Program-made: the position numbers and the translations under genes
Source: Halichoerus grypus
Lineage: Eukaryota; Chordata; Mammalia; Carnivora; Phocidae
DNA length: 64,000 nucleotides
Assembly: GCF_964656455.1 (NCBI RefSeq)
Contig: NC_135726.1
Span: 5,652,001 to 5,716,000, forward strand
Reading direction: 5' to 3'
In this document: piece after piece, positions 32,456-43,305 of the stretch
Numbering within the stretch: position 1 is the first letter of the stretch
Layout of the letters: each line of letters begins with the position of its first letter
Notes under the pieces: generated by a model
Told to the model about the DNA's origin: nothing
The model's input: only the letters and a program-made list of their open reading frames with translations
The model's database searches: none

Positions 32456-32724
32456 ATTAAAATAAAATGGAAATATGAATTTAGTAAGGTGGGAAAACCA
32501 AATTTGAGAAACTAATGTACATTCGGTGATAAACTTAGATTATTTTTTTCTAAATTTCTTAGCATATCTTTCAATTTAGCTTTTTCTAACCCTAAACTGT
32601 GCTGATGGGTCATCAATTCATGGTTTTTTCTTCTCCACTGCATATCTAATCTGGGGAATTGTGTTAATGCAGATAGCGTTAGCACCTGCTATGTATCTTG
32701 TAGAGAAGGAGCTGAGAGGGTCCA
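32456..32724. other. Unique sequence, nothing recognised
   Basis: No repeat or gene recognised. Confidence 0.35.
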
Positions 32725-32905
32725 ATCAAATATTGAGTGTCTACCATGAGCTATGTCATGGGCCAGGTGTTTCATAAATATGGAGTCTCCAGTCCACACA
32801 GTGACTCTATAAGGCATATATTAAATGTACCATTTTTCATGTGGGGGAACAGAGGAAGAGGTGCACATAGTAGAAGCAGGATCCAAACCCATGATGGTCT
32901 TGTTA
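32725..32905 (-). mobile_element. MIR SINE relic, minus strand
   Basis: 'ctaccatgagctatgtcatgggccaggtgtttcataaat...gtccacacagtgactctataaggcatatatta' and 'agtagaagcaggatccaaacccatg' fit the reverse MIR. Confidence 0.65.
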
Positions 32906-33871
32906 ATATGAATCCCAAGTATTTTTTCTTTCTCTCCTTTTTATCCTATACCACACCTAAAAGACTTAAGTTGACTTCTGGAGCATTTGAGAAGTTCTCC
33001 AAACATTCATTTAAGAAAAAATGTTGAGCAATTTACATTCTGTCTATATGCTGGCATTTAAAAAATTTTTTGAGTCTGAGCTGCTCGGAGATCCCAAGTG
33101 AACACTGTGGTTTGGGTCTTGGGTGCTATAGAAGTCAGGGACTTGAGAAGAGAATACCCTGCCTCTTCCTGAATTCTAAGATGAAAAAGATCTAATAAGC
33201 AATGGTAGATGGGTGTGCATTTTCAAGAAAACAAATAGTAGTCACCCTTCAAGGATAAAGAAGAATTATTCAAAATTGAGGTCAATTTAAATCTTTTAAC
33301 TCAGTCTTCATGGTGCTTTTCCAGCAGCAGGACCACATCCTGACAAGGATAGAGTAGCTGAGCTGAGGGTGGTCAAGACCTACTCAAGGTCAATGAGAGT
33401 AACTGGCCAAAAAACAGAAAAGCAAACACTCCAGGACAATCTCTGCCTTTTTAGAAAGCTGTGTGTGCTTGTGCCGTCTGAACTCCATGGCCAGCAGTGT
33501 TTCTGCCTTAGAGCAGCACAGTGGAGGGAAAAAACAAACAGGGGTCAATAACTCTATCCCGGGGATCCAAATGGATGTTTGAGAGTTCCTGAGACTACAC
33601 AGGACCCTCAGTGGGGTTTATCTCAAAGTGAGGAGGATGGCAAAGACGAAGTGCACATATGAGAAAGATGGAGGCACCGCCATATGTGATTATTGGGAAA
33701 CACAGTGGAAGTTTGTTCCTTGGCAACTTCAAGTGCACTTTTTGGGCAGCCGAAGGAGGGAGATGGGAAAGTTGCCTGAACATTTTGGTAAGGGTTGCTG
33801 CTCACTTCTCCCAGTACACTCAGTTTTTAAACGGTATCCATCCAGTCATAGCCCCTCTGCCCTCACTTTTT
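32906..33871. other. Unique sequence, nothing recognised
   Basis: No repeat recognised. Overlapping frames of 60-86 codons at 33.6-33.9 kb on both strands lack any familiar motif and are judged chance. Confidence 0.4.
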
Positions 33872-34372
33872 TTCCTCCAGCTTATTGAGGTATAATTGGT
33901 AAGTAAAAATTGTATATATTTAGACTGTACAATATTATTTAATATATGAATACATGTGAAATGATTGCCAAAATCAAGTTAATTAATAGATCCATCACAT
34001 CACATAGTTACCTTTTTTTGTAATGTGTGGTGAAAACACTTAAGATCTACTCTCTTAGCAACCTTCAAGTGTACAATATGGTATTATTAACTACACACAT
34101 CCTGAAGTACAATAGATCCCTAGAACTTACTTATCTTAGAACGGCTTGTACCCTCTGATCAACATCTCCCCATTTGCCCCACACCACCCCCTTTAGTCTG
34201 TTTCTCTGATTTCTACTTTTTTAGATTCCACATAGAAGTAGAATCATGCAGTGTTTTTCTTTCTGCATCTGGCCTATTTCACTTAGCATAATGTCATCCA
34301 GGTTCATCCATGTTGTCATAATTGAAGGATTTCATTTTTATAGCTGAATAATGCTCCATTGTATATGTGGAT
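33872..34372 (-). mobile_element. Old L1 3' end relic, minus strand (L1M-like)
   Basis: 'cttattgaggtataattggtaagtaaaaattgtatatattta', 'caccccctttagtctgtttctctgatttctac', 'ctatttcacttagcataatgtcatccaggttcatccatgttgt' and 'ctgaataatgctccattgtatatgtg' are the reverse of an old L1 3'UTR and ORF2 end. Clearly older than the carnivore L1s in this window. Confidence 0.85.
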
Positions 34373-34440
34373 ATGTGCGCGCACATGCACGCACACGTGC
34401 GCGCACACACACACACACACATATATACATACATATACAG
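34366..34440. repeat. Alternating purine-pyrimidine tract (GC/CA/TA), Z-DNA-prone
   Basis: About 70 bp of almost strict purine-pyrimidine alternation: GTGCGCGCACATGCACGCAC, then GTGCGCGCACACAC and (CA)n, ending in TATATACATACA. CG/CA alternation of this length is the classic Z-DNA sequence. Confidence 0.85.
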
Positions 34441-35310
34441 GGTATGTGACAGGGAGGACAAAGGTACAGCCAGAGAGAGAGCATGGGAAAAGGAGATGAA
34501 GCCACAGAGCAAAAATCCTGGAATGTGGGCACACCGGCCCACCCTGTGGACATGCTCCTATCGTGTGTGGGTGTCTCCATCCTTTTGCTATGCTTTAAGG
34601 AGCTATCACTCCCTGATACGGTGCCACCAGAGAAGAAGGTCCACTGGATCTCTCCACAGATCTCTGTGTCCCCTTTCTTAGGAAACTTTAAGATCAATGC
34701 CCTCCCCAGTTTTGCCTCTGCCACCAGGTACAGAAAGGAGCATTAGGAAAAGCTGAAGAGTCCCCTACCTTTGTTAAGGTCAAATCTCAGTTATGTGTAA
34801 TGCTGGGTGTAGCAGACACTATTACCACTCCACCTATATTCCCTTAGTGGTCACTGTTCTCACAGTATCAACATCTTTCTGTGGTCCCTGACCAGGCTTG
34901 ACCTGCTCCTTTGGTGGGTTGGAAGCACTGGGAGGTAATGCCCCTGGGAGAAGCCCTCAACCAATGAGAGAGAGTTGGTGGATAGATTCCCCAGCTTCCT
35001 TGCCCTGTGGGTGGCACAGTTCTGAAGTGTCTCAAACAGAACCCCACAGGTCACCCACGATGATAACATATCCACCCCCATACAACTTACTGCCTTCCTT
35101 TTATTCCCTGTATCACTCCCTACACTCTCTTACAGGAGTTTCCTGTCACTTCACAACTAAATGATTTGCACTGAATCCTTTTCCTGGGGTCTGCTTGGGA
35201 GAACAGAACTGAAGACACTGGAGGTTGGCATGAATGTAGATAGCAGACTTCTAAAGCTGCCCTCTCCCTTGCCCCAGACTTCTATAGAGTCAACAGTTCA
35301 AGAACTATTA
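34441..35310. other. Unique sequence, nothing recognised
   Basis: No repeat or gene recognised. Confidence 0.4.
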
Positions 35311-35540
35311 AAAGATTTTGATAAGGGCGCCTGGGTGGCTCAGTTGGTTAAGCGACTGCCTTCGGCTCAGGTCATGATCCTGGAGTCCCTGGATCGAGTC
35401 CCGCATCGGGCTCCCTGCTCGGCAGGGAGCCTGCTTCTCCCTCTGACCCTCCCCCCTCTCATGTGCTCTCTCTCTCTCTCTCATTCTGTCTCAAATAAAT
35501 AAATAAAATCTTTAAAAAAAAAAAAAAAAGATTTTGATAA
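35311..35540 (+). mobile_element. Young SINEC with perfect 14-bp TSD
   Basis: SINE body 35325-35526 with intact A box (TGGCTCAGTTGGTTAAGCG) and B-box region (GGATCGAGTCCC), CT repeats, (AAAT)n and an A tail. AAAGATTTTGATAA at 35311-35324 and 35527-35540 matches without error. Very similar to the copy at 41025, so both belong to the same recent subfamily. Confidence 0.96.
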
Positions 35541-36604
35541 AATTACCTGGAATCATTTTATAGCCTGTGTATAAGTTAAATGAAGAGACTGAATGAGCAT
35601 TTCCAAGTTCCTATCCAATTTCCTCCAGTTAACTTTTGCACATTCCTTGATTACTGATTCCAGAACATCATACTGGTTCCTCTTCTTGCCTTGAGCAAAC
35701 ACCCTTTCTCAAAATTCAAGTATTGTTAACTCAAAAGTCAACAGTAGTAACCTTGCTATTGACTTCACATCTGTGACCAAGGGCTGAATTTGACGGTTGC
35801 TGGCTTAATAGGAATTCAGGGAATAAAGAGGTTCCTGAGAGATTGCACCAAGCTAGAAGGTCCTGAAGATAGGGTGGATTAGACAAAGTTTTTCCTCAAA
35901 GTTTTGGAATCTATAGGAGTTAGGGGTCCCTTGAGGAGCTTCAAGCCAAGAGGTTAGATGGACACACAAAGGAGACAATCTCATGAATTCAGCAGCCAGG
36001 TTAGTTGAAAGCAGGCTAGAAGTATGTTAGGAGATGGGTTAAAAATTCAGAGATAGATCTGTGTATAACTCTTGGGAGATGGTGGCCATCTTTTAAGTTC
36101 TTTGTAGGGTGAGGGTGAGTCTGAGCTTAGGAAGCCAAGCATGACTGGACACTTGCTGTTTCTTACAAAAGGGCCCAACATACCATGTTTTCTAAGCATC
36201 AAGAGCTCCTGAGAGATCAAATGTAAAAATTTTAAACACTAATCTTAATCTTTGCTCATTCAGGTCACAAACATGTACCTTTATGCTGCTTTTGAGGTTC
36301 AAGACTTTCTATGCCATTTTTCCCCTTCTTTAGTGGTACAAAATATACTCAATGGAGTCACAAGATGGAAAAAGAGAATAAGATATCTGAGAATCCACAC
36401 AATTTAAATAAATGAATACCGAATGCAAATGAATAAAATAACCAAACTCAACATGACTCTGGGTTTCTCATGTGAGACTCCAAAATCCCAGAACAAACTT
36501 TAATTAGTACAGGATCAGTATTCCTTTGGGCTTTAGGTAAATCCTGTTATTTTTCTTTTATATAATGAGGTGTGCAATAGTTGAACGGTATGACCAATGA
36601 CAAT
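35541..36604. other. Unique sequence, nothing recognised
   Basis: No repeat or gene recognised. Confidence 0.4.
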
Positions 36605-36692
36605 CTGTAAGCAAATGTATGGTAAATATGGCCCCATATCATGTATCACTGTAAGCAAATGTATGGTAAATATGGCCCCATATCATGTATCA
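36605..36692 (+). repeat. Perfect 44-bp tandem duplication
   Basis: The unit starting CTGTAAGCAAATGTATGG is present at 36605-36648 and 36649-36692 with no difference. Directly after it CATGTATCA is repeated once more. Perfect identity indicates a recent slippage or repair event. Confidence 0.97.
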
Positions 36693-38146
36693 TGTATCAG
36701 TGGTTCTCATGAGCCCTTCTGTTAATGTGATGACATTCTGCAAAACATGTCCATACCCATAGCATTTTGCATACATCAGAAGGTTGATGAGCCTCCTATG
36801 TTATGTGGATCTCAAGTTAATAAGTCTGACTTATGTTTTGGGGAATCACCTGGGGATCTCTTCACTGAAAGGAAGAACTTTTGGAAGTGAATAGCCACCA
36901 TTTTTTCCTCAATTTGGCTTAGAAATTCATTGAACTAGTGTTGATACAAGAGAATCACAGAGTTTTATAAAAGAGATCTGGGCCACTGATGAAACCCAAC
37001 TTCCTCATTCAGTAGTGAAGAACTTTTGGCATAATCTCAAATTTAGTTAACCCAAAATAAACCAGTAAATAAAAGGCAAGATCTAGACAAACTTTCTTTT
37101 ATTGACAAGATAGACCAATATGCAATAGTTAATGGTCAACCGAAGAGTCAGCCCATCTTTTAATCACAATGGCACCAACCATATCCAGTATGACAAAGCA
37201 TACTTTCATCTGTGTGCAGTAAGCAGGTCCTTGGTAAACATCTGCTTAGAAAATAGATGTTCTTTGCTTGCAACAGCATATCATGATATGCAGTGGTTTC
37301 ACTGTTCCTATTTAGGAGCCAATAAATTGTCCAATTCTGACAGCTAGAAGCCTGGTAGTCGGTTGCCCTAAAGCCCAAATCCATAACATCATGAGATAGA
37401 GATGTATGTTGAAAATGAAAAATCTATACTCCATTCAGAAAATCATATTCAGTGGCCACTATGTTTGTGTTTTTTTTTTCAAAAAGCACAAAAATAATAT
37501 TTTTCTGTTTGAAAATGTCTGTTAATTATGAAAACATAAAATCCCACACTGAGCCTGAACATGGGAAAACGAACTGAACCAACTTTCTCTCAGAAGCTAC
37601 TGATGGAAATAAATGGGTCCAAATGAATTAATACTGAACAAGAGTTTTCCATTTATTTTCCCTTTATTACAAGGTGGAATTAATAATGCTAGAAAAAAGA
37701 CTAAAGTGATACATTTACCCTGATAGCATCCCCTTAACAAGAGCCGCTTCTAGAAGCTAATGAGCTTTCATAGCAAACTGTTGATATGTCTACATATTAG
37801 GGTTAAAAACCCATCTTATGGTAAATTACTCTCGACTCTAATTTGGCAAGAGTAAATAATTTGTGGGCCAAGTGGGGATTTGGTGCCAAGCTCCTGATTT
37901 GGGTTATATACAATATTTCAAGACCAACTTTCATTAGTATCAATTTACAAATGAATTATGTGTAAGCAACTGAATCATACAACAAAAAAGAACATGTATC
38001 AGACTTTTCTTTGATCACTGTCTAGCTTTATTCACCCAGTGCTTTTTAAGATGCTGAAAGGAAATGGGATGATGTGTCTTTCATCTCCAAGTTCTCTCTC
38101 ATTCTCTGAGTTCAGTTGCTGGGTTTGAACAATCATAAGAGGTGTT
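36693..38146. other. Unique sequence, nothing recognised
   Basis: No repeat firmly recognised; complex and AT-rich, no coding pattern. Confidence 0.4.
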
Positions 38147-38398
38147 AAATTCAGTGGTTAAGTGGGGACTCTGATGGCAGACTGCCTGGGTTGGAATCCC
38201 ACCTCTGCCAAGTTCTAAACAACTTGGCTTCCTGGGACAAATTACTTCACCTCTCTGGGCCTCAGTTTCTTCATCTGCAAAATGAGAATCCAAACTATGC
38301 CCACCTCCTAGAGTTCCTGTCCCTATAAATAGGATAATTCATTTAAACACTTAGCACAGTGCCTGGCACAAGGAAAATATTCAGTAAGTGTTAGCCAT
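38147..38398 (+). mobile_element. Near full-length MIR SINE
   Basis: Runs from 'cagtggttaagtggggactctgatggcagactgcctgggttggaatccc' through 'cacctctctgggcctcagtttcttcatctgcaaaatgagaat' to 'cacttagcacagtgcctggcacaaggaaaatattcagtaagtgtta', all parts in order. The best preserved MIR in the window. Confidence 0.92.
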
Positions 38399-39644
38399 GC
38401 TGCTGCTGCTTCTGCTGCTTCTAGTAATGAAAAGGACAAGAAGCAGGAAGAGGGTGGAAAGGATAAAGGAGGAGGGAAAAATGAAATTCCCTGAGCATGT
38501 CTCTGTTGGAAACTGTACCTGATGCTTTCAAACACATAGATCTGAGGAATAGTACAACAAAAAAATAAAGAACAACAACAAAAAACAAGGGGGGAGATGC
38601 ATGCCAACTGCAGGAGCACAACCCATGGGAGCCACCAGTATGTTTCAAGATGCTAGATGGAAGTCATCACTATCAGACACACAGAAGGGAAAGGACTGGT
38701 CTTTACAAGTGACCTGAGTAAATAGAGCTGTTTTAGGCACTCTGTCAACCAGTGACCTCGCTCATTTGTTTTCATCACCTTTACAAACATGAGACTGAAA
38801 GCTATCCACCAGGAACTCTGATAACCAACCACCCAAGAGAAAGCAGGTCCAGTCAGCCTGGTTCCTTGCCTCATGGCCAACTTTTCCCCTCCAAGAGTAA
38901 ACCACGATTAAAATGAAAAGAAAACCAAACACAAACACATTTTTTAAATACTGAGCAATGTGTAAGTTGCTAAATAGGCAGCTCTTAGACTTTGGCCGAT
39001 CTTGGAACTTTTTCTGATTTCCCCAGGCTACACTTTCTACTGTTCCCCTAGATCTAAAATGGGGACACCAGCAGTGAACTGCAGAGAGAAGAACAGTGAC
39101 TTTGGAGGATGCATTTCTCAGCTTGCACCTTATAAAACAGTCCCTTCATTAAGTTCCCTTCCAAAGACCCAGTTGGAGATGGCTGTGGTCTCCTTGCAGG
39201 GAACTAGCAATCATCCCAATGGAGTAAAGATCCCCCACTCTAGCTCATGTGTTTTCTAATACAGCTCAGCCCCTCAAGCCTACCACTGACCTCCTGCTCT
39301 AGGCCAGTCTGTGGCACCTATTTACAGTAACTACTGGGCCCCCGTGAACATCTATGCCTATAACCTCTGTCCTGGAGTGGGGAAGCCACTTCTAAAAACA
39401 GTGCTGGGTAATTCAGACATTGCCCAGCCCACATTAGAAAGATTGACCTGCATTTATGGCTCACCCCGCCATTATCCCTTCAGCCTCATGTCAAGTCCCT
39501 TTGAAATGATGGTTGGGGAGTAATAACCAGAAGTATAATCACATCATCACATTTCTAGAAACCCTGTATTGAAAGCAGAGCTACAAATTTGAGAAAAAGT
39601 CCAGGGGAAAATAAGAAAAGCTTTCATCAGGTTCATGAATATTT
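38399..39644. other. Unique sequence, nothing recognised
   Basis: No repeat or gene recognised. Confidence 0.4.
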
Positions 39645-39870
39645 TAGGTAGTGTGGAAAGAGCTTTGAAATCAGACAGACCTGAGTTCTAATATTAGCTT
39701 TCTGGTTGTGCAACTCCTACCCAAATGCTTAATCACTTTGATGCTCTTGTTTTCCAGATTTGTAAAATGGGGATGATAATAACCACTCCACAAGGTTATC
39801 ATTCACATTAAATGAAGTGGTATTATAAGAGTCACCTGGCACCCAGTGGATAGTCAATAAGCTGTCCTCT
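39645..39870 (+). mobile_element. MIR SINE relic
   Basis: 'agtgtggaaagagctttgaaatcagacagacctgagttctaatat', 'gatttgtaaaatggggatgataataacc' and 'cacctggcacccagtggatagtcaataa' follow MIR. Confidence 0.85.
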
Positions 39871-40173
39871 TTTCTTTCATGGTTCCAGTTCAAAACACTG
39901 AGTCTGCATTTGATTACACTGCTACTTTAGTCATCAGACAAAGTTTTCCCAACTCAGAGCTACTGGGGGAGAAAGTGTCTGATTACTTTGCAAAGCCTCA
40001 ATTATATCTTAAATCTGGACCCATGACTGTGACAGAAGTGACCACTGAGTGAACATGAGCTTTGCTCTTGATAAAAAAGCACAAACCAGCAGTAATGACA
40101 TATTGCAATGTCTTCTGAGAAGACCACGGTCTCTTTGTTAGGCATCAAATCTAGAGAAGTCTTACCACAGGGT

Positions 40174-40223
<50 letters not shown>
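40174..40223. repeat. (CA)n microsatellite
   Basis: About 24 uninterrupted CA units, likely variable between individuals. Confidence 0.97.
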
Positions 40224-40225
<2 letters not shown>

Positions 40226-40305
40226 CCACAGCCCTAAAGGAGCCCTTGTAAATCTTATCATTAGTCACTGGATTCTCACTCAAATGACAGATAACATCTT
40301 GAGCA

Positions 40306-40374
40306 TCACTACATCAAAAACTAATGATGTATTGTATGGTGACTAACATAACGTAATAAAATAAAATTTAAAAA
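40306..40374 (+). mobile_element. Very short L1 3' end
   Basis: 'cactacatcaaaaactaatgatgtattgtatggtgactaacataacgtaataaaa' is the module-2 L1 3' terminus. No clear TSD found. Confidence 0.8.
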
Positions 40375-41006
40375 AGGCATAACAAAGAAATGCATCCCTT
40401 TCTACCTGTGTGTGGGGGGGAAATAAGTTAAATTACTATATGAACCTGAATCTAAATAATGTTTTCTTTTTCCTAAACAGGTAGATAATTATCAGCATCT
40501 CTTTGGGTGGGGCAGAGGAGGTCTCCGCACAACCCCCCCTGTTTCTTTTTCTAATTTAAGAGCAGCCTGGATATGGGATGGCAATAGGTTTAATTTCTTG
40601 AACGAATTCAGATCCATTGGTAGTAGCTGCATGCAGTGATATGATAAGTTTTCTGAGATCCTGAGGAGTGCAGTCATGGATTTGTAATGTACACCCTTGA
40701 AAAGGGTAAGGGATGGAGACAGCATGCGTGTCACCTATTTGCTGCCTCTGGTCCAGGGCTCTGGGCTGACACAGCGTGGTGGGATGCTCTTTCTGTAGCT
40801 ACTGCTGCCCTTGATCTAAACTGATTCTTGAACTACCCCTTGGGTGCTCAGATGAACACAGTTGAGTTGTGGACCACATAAGGCTCCAAAAGCTAGGTTC
40901 TATCAAACACTGGTACTGCACAGTATATGGCAGACCTTACTTAACAGCAACAAAAAAGTCACCATTCTTTTTAACAGTGAAAGTGAGAGTTATAGGAAAA
41001 ACTATT
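40375..41006. other. Unique sequence, nothing recognised
   Basis: No repeat or gene recognised. Confidence 0.4.
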
Positions 41007-41236
41007 AAGAGATATTACAGTATAGGGCGCCTGGGTGGCTCAGTTGGTTAAGCGACTGCCTTCGGCTCAGGTCATGATCCTGGAGTCCTGGGATCGAGTC
41101 CCACATCGGGCTCCCTGCTCAGCAGGGAGTCTGCTTCTCCCTCTGACCCTCCCCCGTCTCATGCTCTCTCTATCTCATTCTCTCAAATAAATAAATAAAA
41201 TCTTTAAAAAAAAAAAAAAAGAGATATTACAGTATA
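41007..41236 (+). mobile_element. Young SINEC with perfect 18-bp TSD
   Basis: SINE body 41025-41218 with intact internal promoter boxes and A tail. AAGAGATATTACAGTATA at 41007-41024 and 41219-41236 matches without error. Confidence 0.96.
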
Positions 41237-42139
41237 AAAACTAGAGCCTCATCTTGTCTATACTGCTCAGCTTTGAAGTCAAATTGTGAAACAATGAGGA
41301 GTAACTTACACCAAGTACATAGTCATGGATGAATCTGATCAAATGTGCACTGTGCCAGGCTCCTGGGGAGGAAGAAGAAGCTGACAGGATCCCTGCCCCC
41401 AGTGGGCATTCCATCTAGGTGGAAAGGGCAAACTCCCATGTGTGATGTGAGCAGGGCTGACATTTTGCTAGCACACACAAGTACAGCCATTGCAGGAACA
41501 CTGGCACACTTCCGTGCCCCGAGGCAAAAACCTGCCACTCCAAGACCTGAGTTCCCCCTCCTTAATGCCCCAGCTTCCTTCAGGATCCTCTAGAACCTTA
41601 CTATAATTCAGCAGCTAAAGGGTTAATACTTGTGCCAGCAGGGAAGCTCCAGGAACTCTCTGTAGCCCCTAGAGCCGGTGTCCTTCTGATTGAGTCAGGT
41701 GATAAATATTTTGAATATCACCCCTGGACTCAATGCCCATAGGCTAAAATATGACGAATAACAACAGTCAAAAGTGTGAACTGAGAAGGTAATTCCTGAG
41801 AAGAATCCACATGGGAAAATGCACCCTTGGAATGTTAAGTATGTAAATTCCAAGAGGTCTGTCTTCCCTGTTGACATCACAGCTCCTAGAGAGGAGGCTG
41901 GTCCAGAACAGCAGCCCAGTGCCTGCTTATTCAATAAAATAATGAATGACTGGGGTTATGTGGGGAATCGCCCTGGAGAGGTATTGAAAGTGGCTCTAAA
42001 ATGAAAAGATGAATGAGCAGAAAGTGGAGGATTCTAGGTAAGACAGTACCTCCAGGTACCCATGAACTTCCTCTACAAATCTATAGGGGGCAGCAGAGAC
42101 TAGTGGCAAAAAAACAAAAACAAAAACAAAAAAACAGTT
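41237..42139. other. Unique sequence with a (CAAAA)n run
   Basis: Nothing recognised except the A-rich CAAAAA repeat at 42105-42137. Confidence 0.4.
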
Positions 42140-42295
42140 CTAGCAAAAGTCAGAATTGAATGCACCTGGTTTTGCTACTTATTAGCTGTATTATCTTGGG
42201 CCAACCACCCCACCTTCCAAAATCTGTGTTTCCTGTTTGTAAAATGCCTCTCAGAGAAGTTGTGAGATTTAATCAGACGGCGTATGTGAGGAACA
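42140..42295 (+). mobile_element. MIR SINE relic
   Basis: 'tgctacttattagctgtattatcttgggccaacc' and 'tgtgtttcctgtttgtaaaatgcctctcagagaagttgtgagatttaa' match the MIR core. Confidence 0.8.
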
Positions 42296-42395
42296 TGACA
42301 CGGAGGAAGCAGTCAGGAGGCTTTCAGTTCTAAGAGGGCAATAGGTTTGTCTGTTCTGTTCACTGAATCGTGTCCCAGGGCCCAGGAGCATTCAA

Positions 42396-42421
42396 AAACA
42401 AAACAAAACAAAACAAAACAA
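42396..42421 (+). repeat. (AAAAC)n microsatellite
   Basis: About five units of AAAAC. Confidence 0.9.
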
Positions 42422-42719
42422 CAGACACCATAAATGTTTGTTCAGTGAAAAAATAAATAAACAGTGGCAAATTGTTCCCACTATGTTAAGTGAATAGGGA
42501 CACAATCTGTCTGGATGCCTACAAAGTCCATATGAGATAGAGAGTCAGGAAGTAGGATGTTTTCCCAGAATGGGCCAAGGAACTCATCAAGATCCAAGAC
42601 AGAACCTGGCAAAGAGGGGCCAGTTCACGACCACAGCTACTGTTTCCCCCTGGTAGGTGTCTAAAGTGGGAATCAGCAGCCCAGAGGTGGACCGTGGTGA
42701 GAAATGGGTCAGGAGGGTG

Positions 42720-42955
42720 GTGGTTAAGGGTAAAGGGTCTGCAGATAACTTGCCTGGGGACAGGGTTCTGTTCCACTATTCACTCACTGCATGACCTTGG
42801 GTGAGGTCCTGCCTAAACCTCCAGTTCCCCTCATCTGTAAAATGGGGATAATATAGTACCTGAGTCATAGGGTGGGTTCAAGCATTCAAAACAATGCAGG
42901 GCAAGTGGCTGGTACATGGGCATAGACTTCAGAATGATAGCTGTCATTATTAGAG
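42720..42955 (+). mobile_element. MIR SINE relic
   Basis: 'ttccactattcactcactgcatgaccttgggtgaggtcctgcctaaacctccagttcccctcatctgtaaaatggggataata' is a clear MIR core, followed by a decayed 3' half. Confidence 0.88.
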
Positions 42956-43252
42956 AGGGTTGCCCCTTGGAGATTTCCCTATCCCTCTAGGCTCAGGCTG
43001 ATTCCAACTTGTCACTTGACTGGCCTTTACAGTCTCCCTCCCCACCATCCTTCCCCTTAGTTTAGGGTGCTAAGATACCTGTTAACAACCTGAGGGGGTC
43101 TGGAGAGGCCTAATTTGGCACAGACCCTTGACTTTCCAGTGCACTAGGACAACAGTTCATGAACTAGGGCTCTCAGATCGGAAACTAAAACTGCCAAGCT
43201 GAGACCTGTATTAGCTACCTGTGGGCAAAAGGACTCCCCCACCCAACTGGAT

Positions 43253-43305
43253 GAGCCATTTGGTGGAGGGATGTGTGAGCCATTTGGTGGAGGGATGTGT
43301 GAGCC
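43253..43305 (+). repeat. 24-bp tandem repeat, 2.2 copies
   Basis: The unit GAGCCATTTGGTGGAGGGAT+GTGT occurs at 43253-43276 and 43277-43300 and then starts again (GAGCC). Identical units, so recent. Confidence 0.95.

Noticed and set aside
35325..35410. tRNA gene suggested by A- and B-box motifs
   Set aside because: The boxes belong to a tRNA-Lys-derived SINEC head; no cloverleaf or acceptor stem can be formed as in a true tRNA, and the same unit is dispersed in the window.
35161..35502. Frame of 113 codons with a peptide that recurs at 51929-52228 (minus) and 61523-61723
   Set aside because: The shared peptide (AQLVKRLPSAQVM-like) is simply the translation of the SINEC body, so it is not a protein family.
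40174..40223. Regular repeats as a CRISPR-like array
   Set aside because: Pure (CA)n microsatellite, with no spacer-repeat structure, in mammalian DNA.
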